Source: an uncultured Pseudanabaenaceae cyanobacterium (GTDB lineage: Bacteria; Cyanobacteriota; Cyanobacteriia; Pseudanabaenales; Pseudanabaenaceae). Taken from it: a stretch of DNA of 64,000 bases. This document shows, one piece after another, positions 7,523-16,025 of this stretch. Under the pieces are notes generated by a model. That model ran no database searches and was not told where the DNA came from. It saw nothing but the letters and a program-made list of their open reading frames with translations. Both the position numbers and the translations under genes were made by a program. The stretch spans positions 248,001 through 312,000 of the forward strand of contig CALGKB010000002.1 in NCBI GenBank assembly GCA_937927915.1, written 5' to 3'. Numbering within the stretch: the first letter of the stretch is position 1; each line of letters begins with the position of its first letter.

Positions 7523-8524
7523 GTGCAGCCACTACTAGAGGTCAGAGGGGTATCCCTGCAGTATGCGGGGCGGAAGCAGAGAGCAGTAGATAATGTCAGT
7601 TTTAGTCTGGGTCAGGGAGAAATTTTGGCTTTGCTAGGTCCTTCAGGCTGTGGTAAAACTAGCTTGCTGCGCTTGATCGCAGGGTTTGAAACTCCCCAAG
7701 CAGGCACGATCGTGGTCAATGGGCAGGTATTGTCGAGTCCCGATCGGTGTGTTCCGCCTGAGGAGCGGCATATTGGGATTGTCTTCCAGGATTTTGCCCT
7801 TTTTCCCCATCTAACAGTCTATCAGAATGTTGCCTTTGGCTTGCAGCGTCCCCAACCGGCGGCGGTGATGCAGGTGCTAGAACAGGTAAGATTGCAGGGG
7901 TTCAAGGACCAGTACCCCCACCAACTCTCAGGGGGGCAACAACAGCGGGTGGCATTGGCAAGGGTGTTGATTACTAATCCTGTTTTGGTGCTCCTAGATG
8001 AACCCCTTAGTAATATTGATGTGCAGTTACGCAGTAGTTTACGGCGGGAGTTGAAGGAGATTTTGCAAAAGTCGGGTCAGACTGCTATTTGGGTGACCCA
8101 TGACCAGGAGGAGGCAATGGCAGTGGCGGATTGGATTGCAGTAATGCAGGGGGGAAAGTTAGAACAGTTGGATACGCCCCAGACTATTTATTGCCATCCC
8201 AAAACTCCCTTTGTTGCCCAATTTGTTTCCCAGGCAAATTTGTTGCCCCTCCCCATGCCAGACACTAAAACAATTGTGGGGCTGGAAGCATTACCGCCAA
8301 CGGCAAATGGCAGGCAATTGATGATTCTACAGGAGGATGTCTGTCTGCGAGAAGACGAAAATTCAGACTGTATAATTACCGATCGGGTTTTTCTTGGCAG
8401 GGAGTGGATTTACTATGTGAAATTGCCCTCTAGTCAGGAGTTAATTGCTCGCATTACTAACCGCTGTGACCCCTTGCCTGTGGGGACAAAAGTAGCGATC
8501 GGAGGTAAATGGCAGGTGATTTAA
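7523..8524 (+). CDS. ABC transporter ATP-binding protein, iron/polyamine-type importer family
   Basis: 333 residues. An ATPase domain (1-235) is followed by a TOBE-like C-terminal domain. Walker A GPSGCGKTS is near 40-48, Q-loop FQDFALFPHL near 87-96, signature LSGGQQQR near 135, Walker B VLVLLDEP near 157, and switch His in WVTHDQ near 192. The overall pattern fits the FbpC/FutC-PotA group that drives import of ferric iron, spermidine or similar solutes. No permease or binding protein gene is adjacent; in other cyanobacteria the FutC ATPase gene is likewise separate from its partners. The substrate cannot be assigned. The start is GTG, as no better ATG precedes the conserved LLEVRGVSL. Its end overlaps that of convergent murF by 4 bp. 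Confidence 0.88.
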   Translation: MQPLLEVRGVSLQYAGRKQRAVDNVSFSLGQGEILALLGPSGCGKTSLLRLIAGFETPQAGTIVVNGQVLSSPDRCVPPEERHIGIVFQDFALFPHLTVYQNVAFGLQRPQPAAVMQVLEQVRLQGFKDQYPHQLSGGQQQRVALARVLITNPVLVLLDEPLSNIDVQLRSSLRRELKEILQKSGQTAIWVTHDQEEAMAVADWIAVMQGGKLEQLDTPQTIYCHPKTPFVAQFVSQANLLPLPMPDTKTIVGLEALPPTANGRQLMILQEDVCLREDENSDCIITDRVFLGREWIYYVKLPSSQELIARITNRCDPLPVGTKVAIGGKWQVI

Positions 8525-9855
8525 CCCATTGTTTGTTGCAGTTGCCTGACTAGTTGATCCAACCCGATCGATCGGGATGCCTTGCAGAGAATTATATCCC
8601 CTGGCTGGGTTTCTTGCTGGAGGAGATGGAGAATTTCCGTTTGGGTGGAGCAGGTAAATTTGCGCACAGGAGTAGTAGCAGCAGTGAGAATTTCTAGAGT
8701 GTCTGCATCCGCTAGGACAATCAACCCATAGATGTCTAATTGATTGATTTTTTCCCCTACCCAGCGGTGGAGTTGTTTACTGTATTCCCCTAACTCTTTC
8801 ATAGCACCGAGGACTACCCAGTGCCTACCAGGTATAGATTGCAGGAGATGTAAAGAGGCAACTACAGCTTCAGGGGAGGCGTTATAGGTTTCGTCCAGAA
8901 TTTTAACCCCGTTTTTAAGAGAAATGAGGTTAGCTCTGCCCTGGGGGAGGGTCATTTCTAGGGGAACTTGGGCACTAATTTGGGGGTCCAAGTGCAGAGC
9001 ATAGAGGACAGCAATAGCGGCTAAGAAATTCATAGCATTATGTCTGCCAGGCAGGGGTAATTCCCAAGTTACATTACCTACTGTAATTTGCTGGTCTCTA
9101 ACTATTCCCCGCAGGTCACCCCCATCGATCCCATAGGTAATTGTTTGCCCCCTCCAAGTCAATTTAGCCGTATGGAGGAGTAATTCATCTTCGGCATTGA
9201 GAACCGCTGTCCCCCGCAAATGCAGTAGAATTTCACACTTTGCCCTCGCAATTTCTGCCCGTGAACCCAAACGCCCAATGTGGGCTGTGCCAATGTTAGT
9301 AATTACCGCTACATCTGGTAGGGCAATAGAGGATAGACGATCGATTTCTCCCCGCCCCCGCATTGCCATTTCTAGGACAACAAATTGATGCTGTTCAGGA
9401 TTAATTTCTAGGAGAGTTTTAGCGACACCGATGTCGTTGTTAAAGTTGGCATAGCTATAGTGAACTGTCTTGCCAGGGGAGCAATAACAACCAAGGAGTT
9501 TGCTGATCATTTCTTTGGTGGTCGTCTTGCCTGCTGAACCCGTTACGCCAATGACAGGAATATTACTTTGCTGTCGCCACCACTTGGCAATTTGCTGATA
9601 GGCAAAGAGGGTATTTTCTACCACCAAACAGGGACAATTTGGTATTTCCTTTTCCACCAAGGCAGCAATTGCCCCCCGATCGATCGCCTGTTGCACAAAG
9701 TCATGTCCATCAAATTTTTCGCCCCGCAAAGCGACAAACAATTCCCCTGGCTGTATATGGCGGCTGTCTGTGTTGACACTAGCAATTGGTATGGTTGGTA
9801 TTTCCCCCTGCTGCCAAGTAGCTTGGGTAACCCTGATGATGTCGTCTATGAACAT
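8521..9855 (-). CDS. murF: UDP-N-acetylmuramoyl-tripeptide--D-alanyl-D-alanine ligase
   Basis: Cytoplasmic ATP-dependent ligase that adds D-Ala-D-Ala to UDP-MurNAc-tripeptide, finishing the soluble peptidoglycan precursor. At 444 residues it has the family length. The N-terminal substrate domain contains NTDSRHIQPGELFVAL (28-43). The ATP loop GVTGSAGKTTTKE lies at 103-115. The central domain has EMAMRGRGEI and VITNIGTAHIGRLGS. The C-terminal domain begins near LISLKNGVKILDETYNASPEA. All expected motifs are present. It overlaps the end of cobD by 10 bp and is probably cotranscribed with cysE and cobD on the minus strand. The convergent ABC ATPase gene ends in a 4-bp overlap. Confidence 0.95.
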   Translation of the reverse strand: MFIDDIIRVTQATWQQGEIPTIPIASVNTDSRHIQPGELFVALRGEKFDGHDFVQQAIDRGAIAALVEKEIPNCPCLVVENTLFAYQQIAKWWRQQSNIPVIGVTGSAGKTTTKEMISKLLGCYCSPGKTVHYSYANFNNDIGVAKTLLEINPEQHQFVVLEMAMRGRGEIDRLSSIALPDVAVITNIGTAHIGRLGSRAEIARAKCEILLHLRGTAVLNAEDELLLHTAKLTWRGQTITYGIDGGDLRGIVRDQQITVGNVTWELPLPGRHNAMNFLAAIAVLYALHLDPQISAQVPLEMTLPQGRANLISLKNGVKILDETYNASPEAVVASLHLLQSIPGRHWVVLGAMKELGEYSKQLHRWVGEKINQLDIYGLIVLADADTLEILTAATTPVRKFTCSTQTEILHLLQQETQPGDIILCKASRSIGLDQLVRQLQQTMG

Positions 9856-10919
9856 GAGCGGTCTAACAAATGTCTACTAGATTGTAAGGCATCCTGTAAA
9901 AGTTGGTGCTCCCTAGCTGTCAAAACCGCTAAGCGAATATAGTTTTGTCCTAACTCAGGAAAAGTAGAACAGTCCCGCACTAAAATTTTGTGTTCTTTTG
10001 CCAGATGCATTTGTAATTGGGGGGAGGGAATCTTAGTCCTAACCAGCAGGAAATTCGCCCTACTAGGCAAGGGGGAGAACTCAGGTAACTGCCCTATTCT
10101 GGTCTCTAAATCTAAGCGACTAGGTGCTAGCCATGCCCTAGTTTTTGCCGGAAATTCCCGATCCTGGACTACAGCAATTCCCGCTGCCGCCGCTAAACTA
10201 TTGACTGGCCAAGGGTCACGCCAATTCTGCCATTTTTTAATCCGATCGGGATGAGCAATGACACAACCCAAACGCAGACCCGCGAGGCTGAAAAACTTAG
10301 TCAGGGAGCGTAAAACCACTAAATTAGTGTAATTCTCCACCATGTCCAGACAACTGGAAGGGGGGTCCAAAAAGTCCATAAAAGCTTCATCAATGACCAC
10401 AAGGGCAAATCGTTGCAGGCATTCTATAATCCACCCCTTGTTTAATAACTGACCTGTGGGATTATGGGGATTATTTAGTAGCAAACCCTTGCGATCGGGC
10501 TGGTCAATTTCTAATACCTTGGTGGCAAATTCTGGCTCTAATATACTGATACTGACGAGGGAGGCATGAAAACTGTGCAGGGCGCGATCGTAATCAGCAA
10601 AGGCAGGACGCAGTAGGACAGTCGCTGACAATGCCGCTAAATCTCTGGCTAACCAAGTTAATAACTCCGCCGCCCCATTGCCCGGCAGTAAACACTGGGG
10701 GTCGACACCATAAAATTCCCCCAACGCCCGTCGCAATTCTATGTAGTGGGGATCAGGATAGTAGGCTATTTCTGGCAGTGCCCCTTGTAGGGCAGATAGA
10801 ACAGAAGGGGGAGGTCCAAGGGGATTGATACTGGCGGAAAAATCCACTAACTCCTGGGGAAAAACCCCCGCTACTTTTGCCCACTCAGCCCGATTGCCCC
10901 CATGCCTAAATGCCTGCAC
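9846..10919 (-). CDS. cobD: L-threonine-O-3-phosphate decarboxylase
   Basis: PLP enzyme of fold type I, related to histidinol-phosphate aminotransferase. CobD decarboxylates threonine phosphate to aminopropanol phosphate, the linker between the corrin ring and the lower ligand in cobalamin-type cofactors. In the 357-residue protein, HGGNRAEWA at the start and [15 protein letters not shown] near 27-39 are CobD hallmarks. PHNPTG is near 151, DEAFMDF near 177, and the PLP Lys208 lies in [15 protein letters not shown]. It overlaps cysE upstream by 14 bp and murF downstream by 10 bp. A second cobalamin gene (cobyrinate diamide synthase) ends the window, but far away. A HisC function is less likely because of the N-terminal motif. 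Confidence 0.85.
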   Translation of the reverse strand: MQAFRHGGNRAEWAKVAGVFPQELVDFSASINPLGPPPSVLSALQGALPEIAYYPDPHYIELRRALGEFYGVDPQCLLPGNGAAELLTWLARDLAALSATVLLRPAFADYDRALHSFHASLVSISILEPEFATKVLEIDQPDRKGLLLNNPHNPTGQLLNKGWIIECLQRFALVVIDEAFMDFLDPPSSCLDMVENYTNLVVLRSLTKFFSLAGLRLGCVIAHPDRIKKWQNWRDPWPVNSLAAAAGIAVVQDREFPAKTRAWLAPSRLDLETRIGQLPEFSPLPSRANFLLVRTKIPSPQLQMHLAKEHKILVRDCSTFPELGQNYIRLAVLTAREHQLLQDALQSSRHLLDRSCS

Positions 10920-11715
10920 CGCCCATGAACCCTTCGTATTCCTCGTATTCAGGATCGACTTCTATCTCCTTTACCAGGTGTTTGGGGCGCACATCTTCCA
11001 AAACTGACCCATCAATAAGAACAGTAGTAGCGGGTAGTTTTTGAATCAGGCTTTCCAAATGTTCAACGCGGGTGATCAAACTGCGCAGAGTTTCCCCCTC
11101 AGGGTCGGGCACACGGTTGTGTTCCAGGGGCTGAATTTTCTCGTCCCGCCGCTTGACAATCCTGCCAGGAATACCAACTACAGTGCAATTGGGGGGAACA
11201 TCCTTCACCACCACAGAACCTGCCCCTATGCGGACGTTATCCCCGATCGTGATATTCCCTAGAACCTTTGCTCCCGCTCCTACCACTACATTATCGCCGA
11301 GGGTAGGGTGACGCTTACCCGTTTCCTTGCCTGTCCCCCCCAGAGTTACCCCCTGATAGATCAGACAGTTTTTGCCAATAATAGTAGTCTCCCCTATGAC
11401 TACCCCCATGCCGTGATCGATGAATGCCCCACTGCCAATCTGTGCCCCAGGGTGAATTTCAATCCCTGTCAGGAAGCGGGAAATTTGGGAGATGAGGCGG
11501 GGAATGACAGGCACCCCCAGTTTGTAGAGCCAGTGGGCTAGACGATGCAACCAAATAGCGTGCAAGCCAGGATAGCAGAGTAGGACCTCCAGCCAGTTGC
11601 GGGCAGCGGGGTCACGGTCAAAAATCACTTGAAAGTCGTTAATCAGGGTTGATAACACTTGCTTCCGCCGTGAAGTTGTAAGATGATCGTAAGCCACTTT
11701 GCCTACTTTTGCCAT
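10906..11715 (-). CDS. cysE: Serine O-acetyltransferase
   Basis: Transfers acetyl from acetyl-CoA to serine, giving O-acetylserine for cysteine synthesis. The N-terminal helical part ([16 protein letters not shown]) is followed by a left-handed beta-helix of hexapeptide repeats from about residue 85 to 170. The catalytic His is in [15 protein letters not shown], and the sugar-like loop [12 protein letters not shown] is as expected. The C-terminal tail after IVKRR is long, and its end holds a coiled segment ([16 protein letters not shown]). The first ATG lies beyond the start region of the divergent small gene. An internal GTG at 11658 would give [21 protein letters not shown], close to the usual CysE start, and is the better choice. 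It is cotranscribed with cobD and murF by overlap. Confidence 0.92.
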   Translation of the reverse strand: MAKVGKVAYDHLTTSRRKQVLSTLINDFQVIFDRDPAARNWLEVLLCYPGLHAIWLHRLAHWLYKLGVPVIPRLISQISRFLTGIEIHPGAQIGSGAFIDHGMGVVIGETTIIGKNCLIYQGVTLGGTGKETGKRHPTLGDNVVVGAGAKVLGNITIGDNVRIGAGSVVVKDVPPNCTVVGIPGRIVKRRDEKIQPLEHNRVPDPEGETLRSLITRVEHLESLIQKLPATTVLIDGSVLEDVRPKHLVKEIEVDPEYEEYEGFMGGAGI

Positions 11716-11723
11716 ACCCCCCT

Positions 11724-11942
11724 ATGACGAAATCCTTTGAGGAAAGTTACCCCACCATCACCCGCTGGATAGAAGACTACGGCTGGATTGAAATCGGCAA
11801 GTCTGACTATAGTGAGTCCCTCATCCGCGCCTTTGATGACGGAGGGCTGGTGTGGGAAAACCTAGACAGCTATAGAACCCTCGACGATGCCCTGCAAGCC
11901 CTGGAAGACAGTTTAGCCAGCTGGCTAGAAGAAAATGAATGA
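11724..11942 (+). CDS. Small acidic conserved protein
   Basis: 72 residues from the ATG at 11724, which is preferred over the in-frame TTG at 11709. The protein is strongly acidic and probably cytoplasmic: SFEESYPTITRWIEDYGWIEIG, then DDGGLVWENLDSY, then a helix DDALQALEDSLASWLEENE. I recognise the general look of a small cyanobacterial hypothetical protein but no domain. Its end overlaps the start of the glcE-like gene by 8 bp, so the two are translationally coupled. The start is divergent from cysE with almost no gap, or a gap of about 65 bp if cysE starts at the internal GTG. Function unknown. Confidence 0.75.
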   Translation: MTKSFEESYPTITRWIEDYGWIEIGKSDYSESLIRAFDDGGLVWENLDSYRTLDDALQALEDSLASWLEENE

Positions 11943-13086
11943 CCTGTTAACCCCCATTGTGGGGGAGGCAAACATCCAAAGCAGGGAGGGCAAATTCTGG
12001 GTCACTCCCCCCACCCAAGCACAAATGGCGGCGGTAGTCAAACTCTGTCACGATCGGGCTTGGAAAATTGCCATTGTGGGGCAGGGTAGCAAGTTGCACT
12101 GGCGTAATCCTCTGGCAGGGGCAGACCTGGTGCTGAGTACAGCAAAGCTCGATCGCCTCGTTGACCACTCCCAGGGGGACTTAACCATCACCGTAGAAGC
12201 GGGCTACAGGTTTGCGGCGTTGCAATCCTTTTTAACACAGTACCAGCAGTGTCTGGGTATTGATCCCCCCTACAGGGAGCAGTGCAGTATTGGCGGTGTG
12301 GTAGCAACAGGGGAGAGTGGCTCCTGGCGGCACCGTTACAACAGCGTACGCGATCAGATTTTAGGGATAAAATTCATCCGATCGGACGGGGAAATTGTCA
12401 AGGCGGGGGGCAGAGTTGTCAAAAATGTTGCCGGCTATGACTTGATGAAACTCTTGACTGGCTCCTACGGCACCCTCGGCCTCATCACAGAGGTCACCTT
12501 CCGTCTCTATCCCCTGCCCACCCCCCGCGTCTTTTATCTCTGCCAAGGGTCAGCAGAGGCAATGCAGAAATTACGATCGCTCCTCCTGCGTTCCGCCATT
12601 ACTCCCCTCAGCTTAGATCTGTATTCCCCCTACCTCCTACAACAGTTGGGCTATCAACCCCAGTGGGGCATCGGGATCGAGTTAGCAGGAGTGGCCATAG
12701 AATTTGCCAGCAACTTACTGAGAGACATAGCCCAGAATTGCGGTGTTACCCCCCAGGTAGTAGAGGGAGATTTTAACCGATCGGTTGCTCACCTCTTGGA
12801 AACCCCAGGCAGGTGTAAAGTAGGGGTGCCCAGCGCCCAAGCCTTAGAGATTTTTGCTCCTATAGCCGATCGCTATCCCCTGCAAATTCACCTCGGCAGT
12901 GGTTTGGGAGTATTAAAGGGAGATGACACCTGGGATAGGCAGTATTGGCAACAGGAACTGGCAAAAGGGGGTGGCTTTCTGAGCACCTACAATAGCCCCA
13001 TGCTATCACCGCCTCTCCAAGACTTGATGACAAAAATCAAGCAACAATTTGACCCCCTGCATCTGTTCAACCCTGCTGGCTGCTAG
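11935..13086 (+). CDS. glcE: FAD-binding oxidase, glycolate oxidase subunit GlcE-like
   Basis: 383-residue flavoprotein of the PCMH/vanillyl-alcohol oxidase FAD fold. The FAD-binding stretch VGQGSKLHWRN is near 49-59. The central motif (GGVVATGESGSWRHRYNSVRDQILG) is near 121-145, and NVAGYDLMKLLTGSYGTLG near 164-182 is typical of GlcE and GlcD. Its length, without the long GlcD cap or GlcF iron-sulfur part, fits the GlcE subunit. Glycolate is made by photorespiration, so a glycolate dehydrogenase suits a cyanobacterium. GlcD and GlcF are not in the window. The upstream small acidic protein overlaps it by 8 bp. It could also be a stand-alone FAD-linked oxidase of unknown substrate. Confidence 0.8.
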   Translation: MNDLLTPIVGEANIQSREGKFWVTPPTQAQMAAVVKLCHDRAWKIAIVGQGSKLHWRNPLAGADLVLSTAKLDRLVDHSQGDLTITVEAGYRFAALQSFLTQYQQCLGIDPPYREQCSIGGVVATGESGSWRHRYNSVRDQILGIKFIRSDGEIVKAGGRVVKNVAGYDLMKLLTGSYGTLGLITEVTFRLYPLPTPRVFYLCQGSAEAMQKLRSLLLRSAITPLSLDLYSPYLLQQLGYQPQWGIGIELAGVAIEFASNLLRDIAQNCGVTPQVVEGDFNRSVAHLLETPGRCKVGVPSAQALEIFAPIADRYPLQIHLGSGLGVLKGDDTWDRQYWQQELAKGGGFLSTYNSPMLSPPLQDLMTKIKQQFDPLHLFNPAGC

Positions 13087-13133
13087 GGCAAAAGTCTCGG
13101 CTATCATGTAAAAGCTAGTGATCAAGTTAAGAT

Positions 13134-14306
13134 ATGCAGTTTGCCAAGCGCCTCGATAAAATTCCCCCTTACCTCTTTGCCGAACTCGATCGGAAACGCA
13201 ACGAACTGACTGCCAAGGGGGTGGACATCATCAACATGGGAGTAGGCGACCCCGACAAACCCACCCCCGACCATGTAGTACAAGCGATGATCAAGGCGGT
13301 ACAAGACCCCCGCAATCACAACTATCCTCCCTACCAAGGCACAAGAGCCTATCGGGAAGCAGCAGCAGCCTTCATGGCAAGGCGGTTTGGCGTGACAGGA
13401 CTCGACCCCGATACCCAAATTGTCTCTTCCATCGGCTCCAAGGAAGCAATCCACAATATCTTTTTAGCCTTCGTGGAACCAGGGGACTACGTGCTTATTC
13501 CCGACCCTGCCTACCCTGTCTATCGCACCTCTACCATCTTTGCGGGGGGAGAATACTACACCATGCCCCTGTTACCAGAAAATAACTTTTTGCCCGACCT
13601 CGATCGGATTCCCGTAGAAGTCGCCCAGCGGGCAAAGTTGCTGTGGGTGAACTATCCCAACAATCCGACGGGAGCGATCGCTAGTTTAGAGTTTTTCCAG
13701 GAGCTAGTGGACTTTTGCCGCCGCTATGAGATTTTACTCTGCCATGACCACGCCTACGCCGAAATGGCTTACGATGGCTATAAACCCCCCAGTGTCCTGC
13801 AGGTGCCAGGGGCAATAGATGTGGCAGTAGAATTCCACAGCTGCTCTAAGTCCTATAACATGACAGGCTGGCGGGTAGGCTTTGTTGCCGGCTGTACCAC
13901 AGGGATTAAGGGACTGGGGCAAGTAAAGACCAATGTAGATTCCGGGGTATTCAAAGCCATCCAGGAGGCAGCGATCGTTGCCTTTGAAACCAAGGAGGAG
14001 GATTTACAGAACTTGATGGCAGTCTATCAACGGCGGCGGGACCTCGTGGTAGAGGGGTTAAACAAATTGGGTTGGCAACTGACTCCCCCCAAAGCAACCT
14101 TGTATGTATGGGTGCCGGTGCCCCAGGGCTATACCTCGACGGAGTTTGCGACGCTGCTGTTGGAAAAGTGCGGTATCATTGTGCCGCCGGGGAACGGTTA
14201 CGGCAGTGCAGGGGAGGGGTTCTTCCGCATCGCTCTGACGGTAGAGGATGAAAGGATTCTGACCGCCTTCGATCGCATGGCACAAGCAGGTATTCGGTAC
14301 CAATGA
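13134..14306 (+). CDS. dapL: LL-diaminopimelate aminotransferase
   Basis: PLP aminotransferase that turns tetrahydrodipicolinate directly into LL-diaminopimelate with glutamate as donor, the shortcut used by cyanobacteria and plants. 390 residues. INMGVGDPDKPTPDHV (33-48) and HNYPPYQGTRAYREA (62-76) are typical of DapL. The PLP contacts NYPNNPTG (173-180) and the lysine in SCSKSYNMTGWR (Lys239) are intact. The product feeds dapF, also in the window. The next gene overlaps its stop by 4 bp (ATGA). An aspartate or alanine aminotransferase role is the main alternative, but the N-terminal motifs and the nearby wall genes favour DapL. Confidence 0.87.
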   Translation: MQFAKRLDKIPPYLFAELDRKRNELTAKGVDIINMGVGDPDKPTPDHVVQAMIKAVQDPRNHNYPPYQGTRAYREAAAAFMARRFGVTGLDPDTQIVSSIGSKEAIHNIFLAFVEPGDYVLIPDPAYPVYRTSTIFAGGEYYTMPLLPENNFLPDLDRIPVEVAQRAKLLWVNYPNNPTGAIASLEFFQELVDFCRRYEILLCHDHAYAEMAYDGYKPPSVLQVPGAIDVAVEFHSCSKSYNMTGWRVGFVAGCTTGIKGLGQVKTNVDSGVFKAIQEAAIVAFETKEEDLQNLMAVYQRRRDLVVEGLNKLGWQLTPPKATLYVWVPVPQGYTSTEFATLLLEKCGIIVPPGNGYGSAGEGFFRIALTVEDERILTAFDRMAQAGIRYQ

Positions 14307-14650
14307 GCCTAGATTTTATCCATAGCCTAAGGGGTATAGTCTTCTACGATGGCAGGGGACTACCCCAAAGGATTTTTAGCACTGAGGACCACAGCATCCG
14401 CTGGACGGAAAAGAGCTTCCAAGCCTTGCATCTGCAGGAGTGCCTGGGGGAGGTCCTCCAGTTGCCCCCTCTCCATTACGCCTACCTGGAATTGCAGGGG
14501 GAGAAAATTCTGCTAGTCAAACAGGAAGAGGGGTATATAGCTTGTCTGTGGGAGGGAGGGACTCCCCCTTTGGCGGCGGAAATGCTTACTAGCCTACAAA
14601 ACCTCACCCCCGCCGCTCTGCAGGATTGCCCCCAGCTGGTCAGTCTCTAG
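14303..14650 (+). CDS. Hypothetical protein coupled to dapL
   Basis: 115 residues, no signal peptide or membrane helix. It begins MSLDFIHSLRGIVFYDGRGLPQ. Alternating hydrophobic strands follow (HYAYLELQGEKILLVKQEEGYIACLWEG), then an amphipathic C-terminal helix. This strand-helix pattern resembles the small profilin/roadblock-like folds, but I cannot assign a family from sequence. The ATG overlaps the dapL stop as ATGA, so the two are made from one transcript. Its stop abuts that of the convergent DUF3288 gene. It is probably a cytoplasmic partner or regulator; function unknown. Confidence 0.7.
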   Translation: MSLDFIHSLRGIVFYDGRGLPQRIFSTEDHSIRWTEKSFQALHLQECLGEVLQLPPLHYAYLELQGEKILLVKQEEGYIACLWEGGTPPLAAEMLTSLQNLTPAALQDCPQLVSL

Positions 14651-14932
14651 TTATGCCCAGTCATCTCTGCCGTCTTGGTTGGTGTTGTAGACCCGTTCCC
14701 GCCAGTGTAGTGCCCTAGTGTAAGCAAACAGCGATTCTTCTGTGTGACCCCAGGACTGCAAGAGCTTTTGTAAATCCGCCTGAATATCCCTGGCACCAGG
14801 AAACCCCTCGTAGCGGATGATTAACCTAGCCAAGTCAGCCAAGTGGCGATCGGTGGGCTGGGACAGCAACAGAGTGTTGAGCAATTCCCGATCGGCGGCG
14901 TACTGAGGGTGTTGTTGCTCCGGGGGTGCCAT
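14651..14932 (-). CDS. DUF3288 family protein
   Basis: 93 residues, soluble. The sequence EQQHPQYAADRELLNTLL near the start, ADLARLIIRYEGFPGARDIQ (38-57) in the middle, and WGHTEESLFAYTRALHW with a closing DDWA match DUF3288, a short family found in cyanobacteria. No catalytic residues are evident and the function is unknown. It lies 9 bp after the end of the 319-residue membrane protein gene on the same strand, so the two are likely cotranscribed. The convergent dapL-linked gene ends directly beside it. Confidence 0.82.
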   Translation of the reverse strand: MAPPEQQHPQYAADRELLNTLLLSQPTDRHLADLARLIIRYEGFPGARDIQADLQKLLQSWGHTEESLFAYTRALHWRERVYNTNQDGRDDWA

Positions 14933-14941
14933 AGGGACAAA

Positions 14942-15901
14942 TTAGCGGGGTTGCCGATTGAGGACGACCATTTTAATCCCCACATCGGGGTTGCGGGCAA
15001 TGATTGTTTGATGGGTGTCTGCCAGGTAGAGCTTTTTGAAGCCCAGGGTGACCGCCTGTTCCAGCAGATTGTCCATCATCTGGTCCTGTTGAAAGGGGGT
15101 GAGCTGATACCAATCATCGGTGACCAGCACTACCAGTTTACCTAGTTTGTAATTTGCCTGCACGCTGTGAATCAGTCCCTCCCCAAACAGTTGGGAAATT
15201 TTGGCAACTTGGTTTTGAATATCGCTGACCAGGATACGATCGGGGGGAATCACGCCCTTGCCCCGCACTGGCGCATCCACTACTACAGGGGAAGCCTTGG
15301 GTTTTTTAGTGACCGCCACTGCCTTTTGTCCTGAGGGTTTAAATAGCAGGAACAGGAGGAGGAAGAGGACTAGGGTGTAGGTAGCCGATCGTTTTGCCAC
15401 GATGGGTTTGAGGGGTTCTGGGGCACCCGTTTGCACAAAGCGATCGAGGGGGCTGACCGCAGTGACCACACGGCTATAGAGGGGGCTAGCCTGCCAGGTG
15501 GTGAGGGGTTTTTGACTGCCCAGCCAGGCATAGAACTGTTGTAACTTAGGGTCAAGAGTATCTACTAGCCATTGCAAAAAGTTAAGGATGGGGGGAAAGA
15601 CCTTAGTACGGGTAAATTCCCACGCCACAGCCAATTCCTGGCGCACTTGGGGGGGAAGGAGGGGTTGATCGTCAGGCTCTGCCTGCCATTTTTGTGTCAG
15701 ATTTAGGACTTGTCCCAGGAAATTTCCCAGGAGCACCCGCCCTTGTTGTTGCCAACCCTTAGCCTCTGTTTCCCCTGCCGTCAATTGTTGCTGCCATTGC
15801 GCTAATGTGGGATTGATTTTACTTAAAAAGCGCCGGAGGAATAAAACAAATTGTTGCCCCCAATGCCCCAGTTTTTCCTGTAGTTTATTAGTCATAGTCA
15901 C
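14942..15901 (-). CDS. Conserved single-pass membrane protein of unknown function
   Basis: 319 residues. Residues 1-165 are helical, rich in Trp, Gln and Leu (LGHWGQQFVLFLRRF, then LAQWQQQL). One membrane helix follows (TYTLVLFLLLFLLF, about 173-187). The C-terminal domain (about 205-319) has the more conserved look: PPDRILVSDIQNQVAKIS, an ANYKLGKLVVLVTDDWYQL strand, and ADTHQTIIARNPDVGIKMVVL. There is no signal peptide. Similar proteins occur in cyanobacteria as hypotheticals, in my judgement. It is followed closely by the DUF3288 gene. TATAAT at 15904 lies in the region shared with the divergent glycosyltransferase gene. Confidence 0.7.
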   Translation of the reverse strand: MTMTNKLQEKLGHWGQQFVLFLRRFLSKINPTLAQWQQQLTAGETEAKGWQQQGRVLLGNFLGQVLNLTQKWQAEPDDQPLLPPQVRQELAVAWEFTRTKVFPPILNFLQWLVDTLDPKLQQFYAWLGSQKPLTTWQASPLYSRVVTAVSPLDRFVQTGAPEPLKPIVAKRSATYTLVLFLLLFLLFKPSGQKAVAVTKKPKASPVVVDAPVRGKGVIPPDRILVSDIQNQVAKISQLFGEGLIHSVQANYKLGKLVVLVTDDWYQLTPFQQDQMMDNLLEQAVTLGFKKLYLADTHQTIIARNPDVGIKMVVLNRQPR

Positions 15902-16025
15902 GCTATAATATAGAATTACTGTCAGATTTTAGCAAGGTATAGGGAATTCGCAGCAAGCGGTGGGATTTTATGCACAAGAGGGGGAAGAAAGAGCTTAAAC
16001 TAACATCAATTTCTAATTTGTTGTA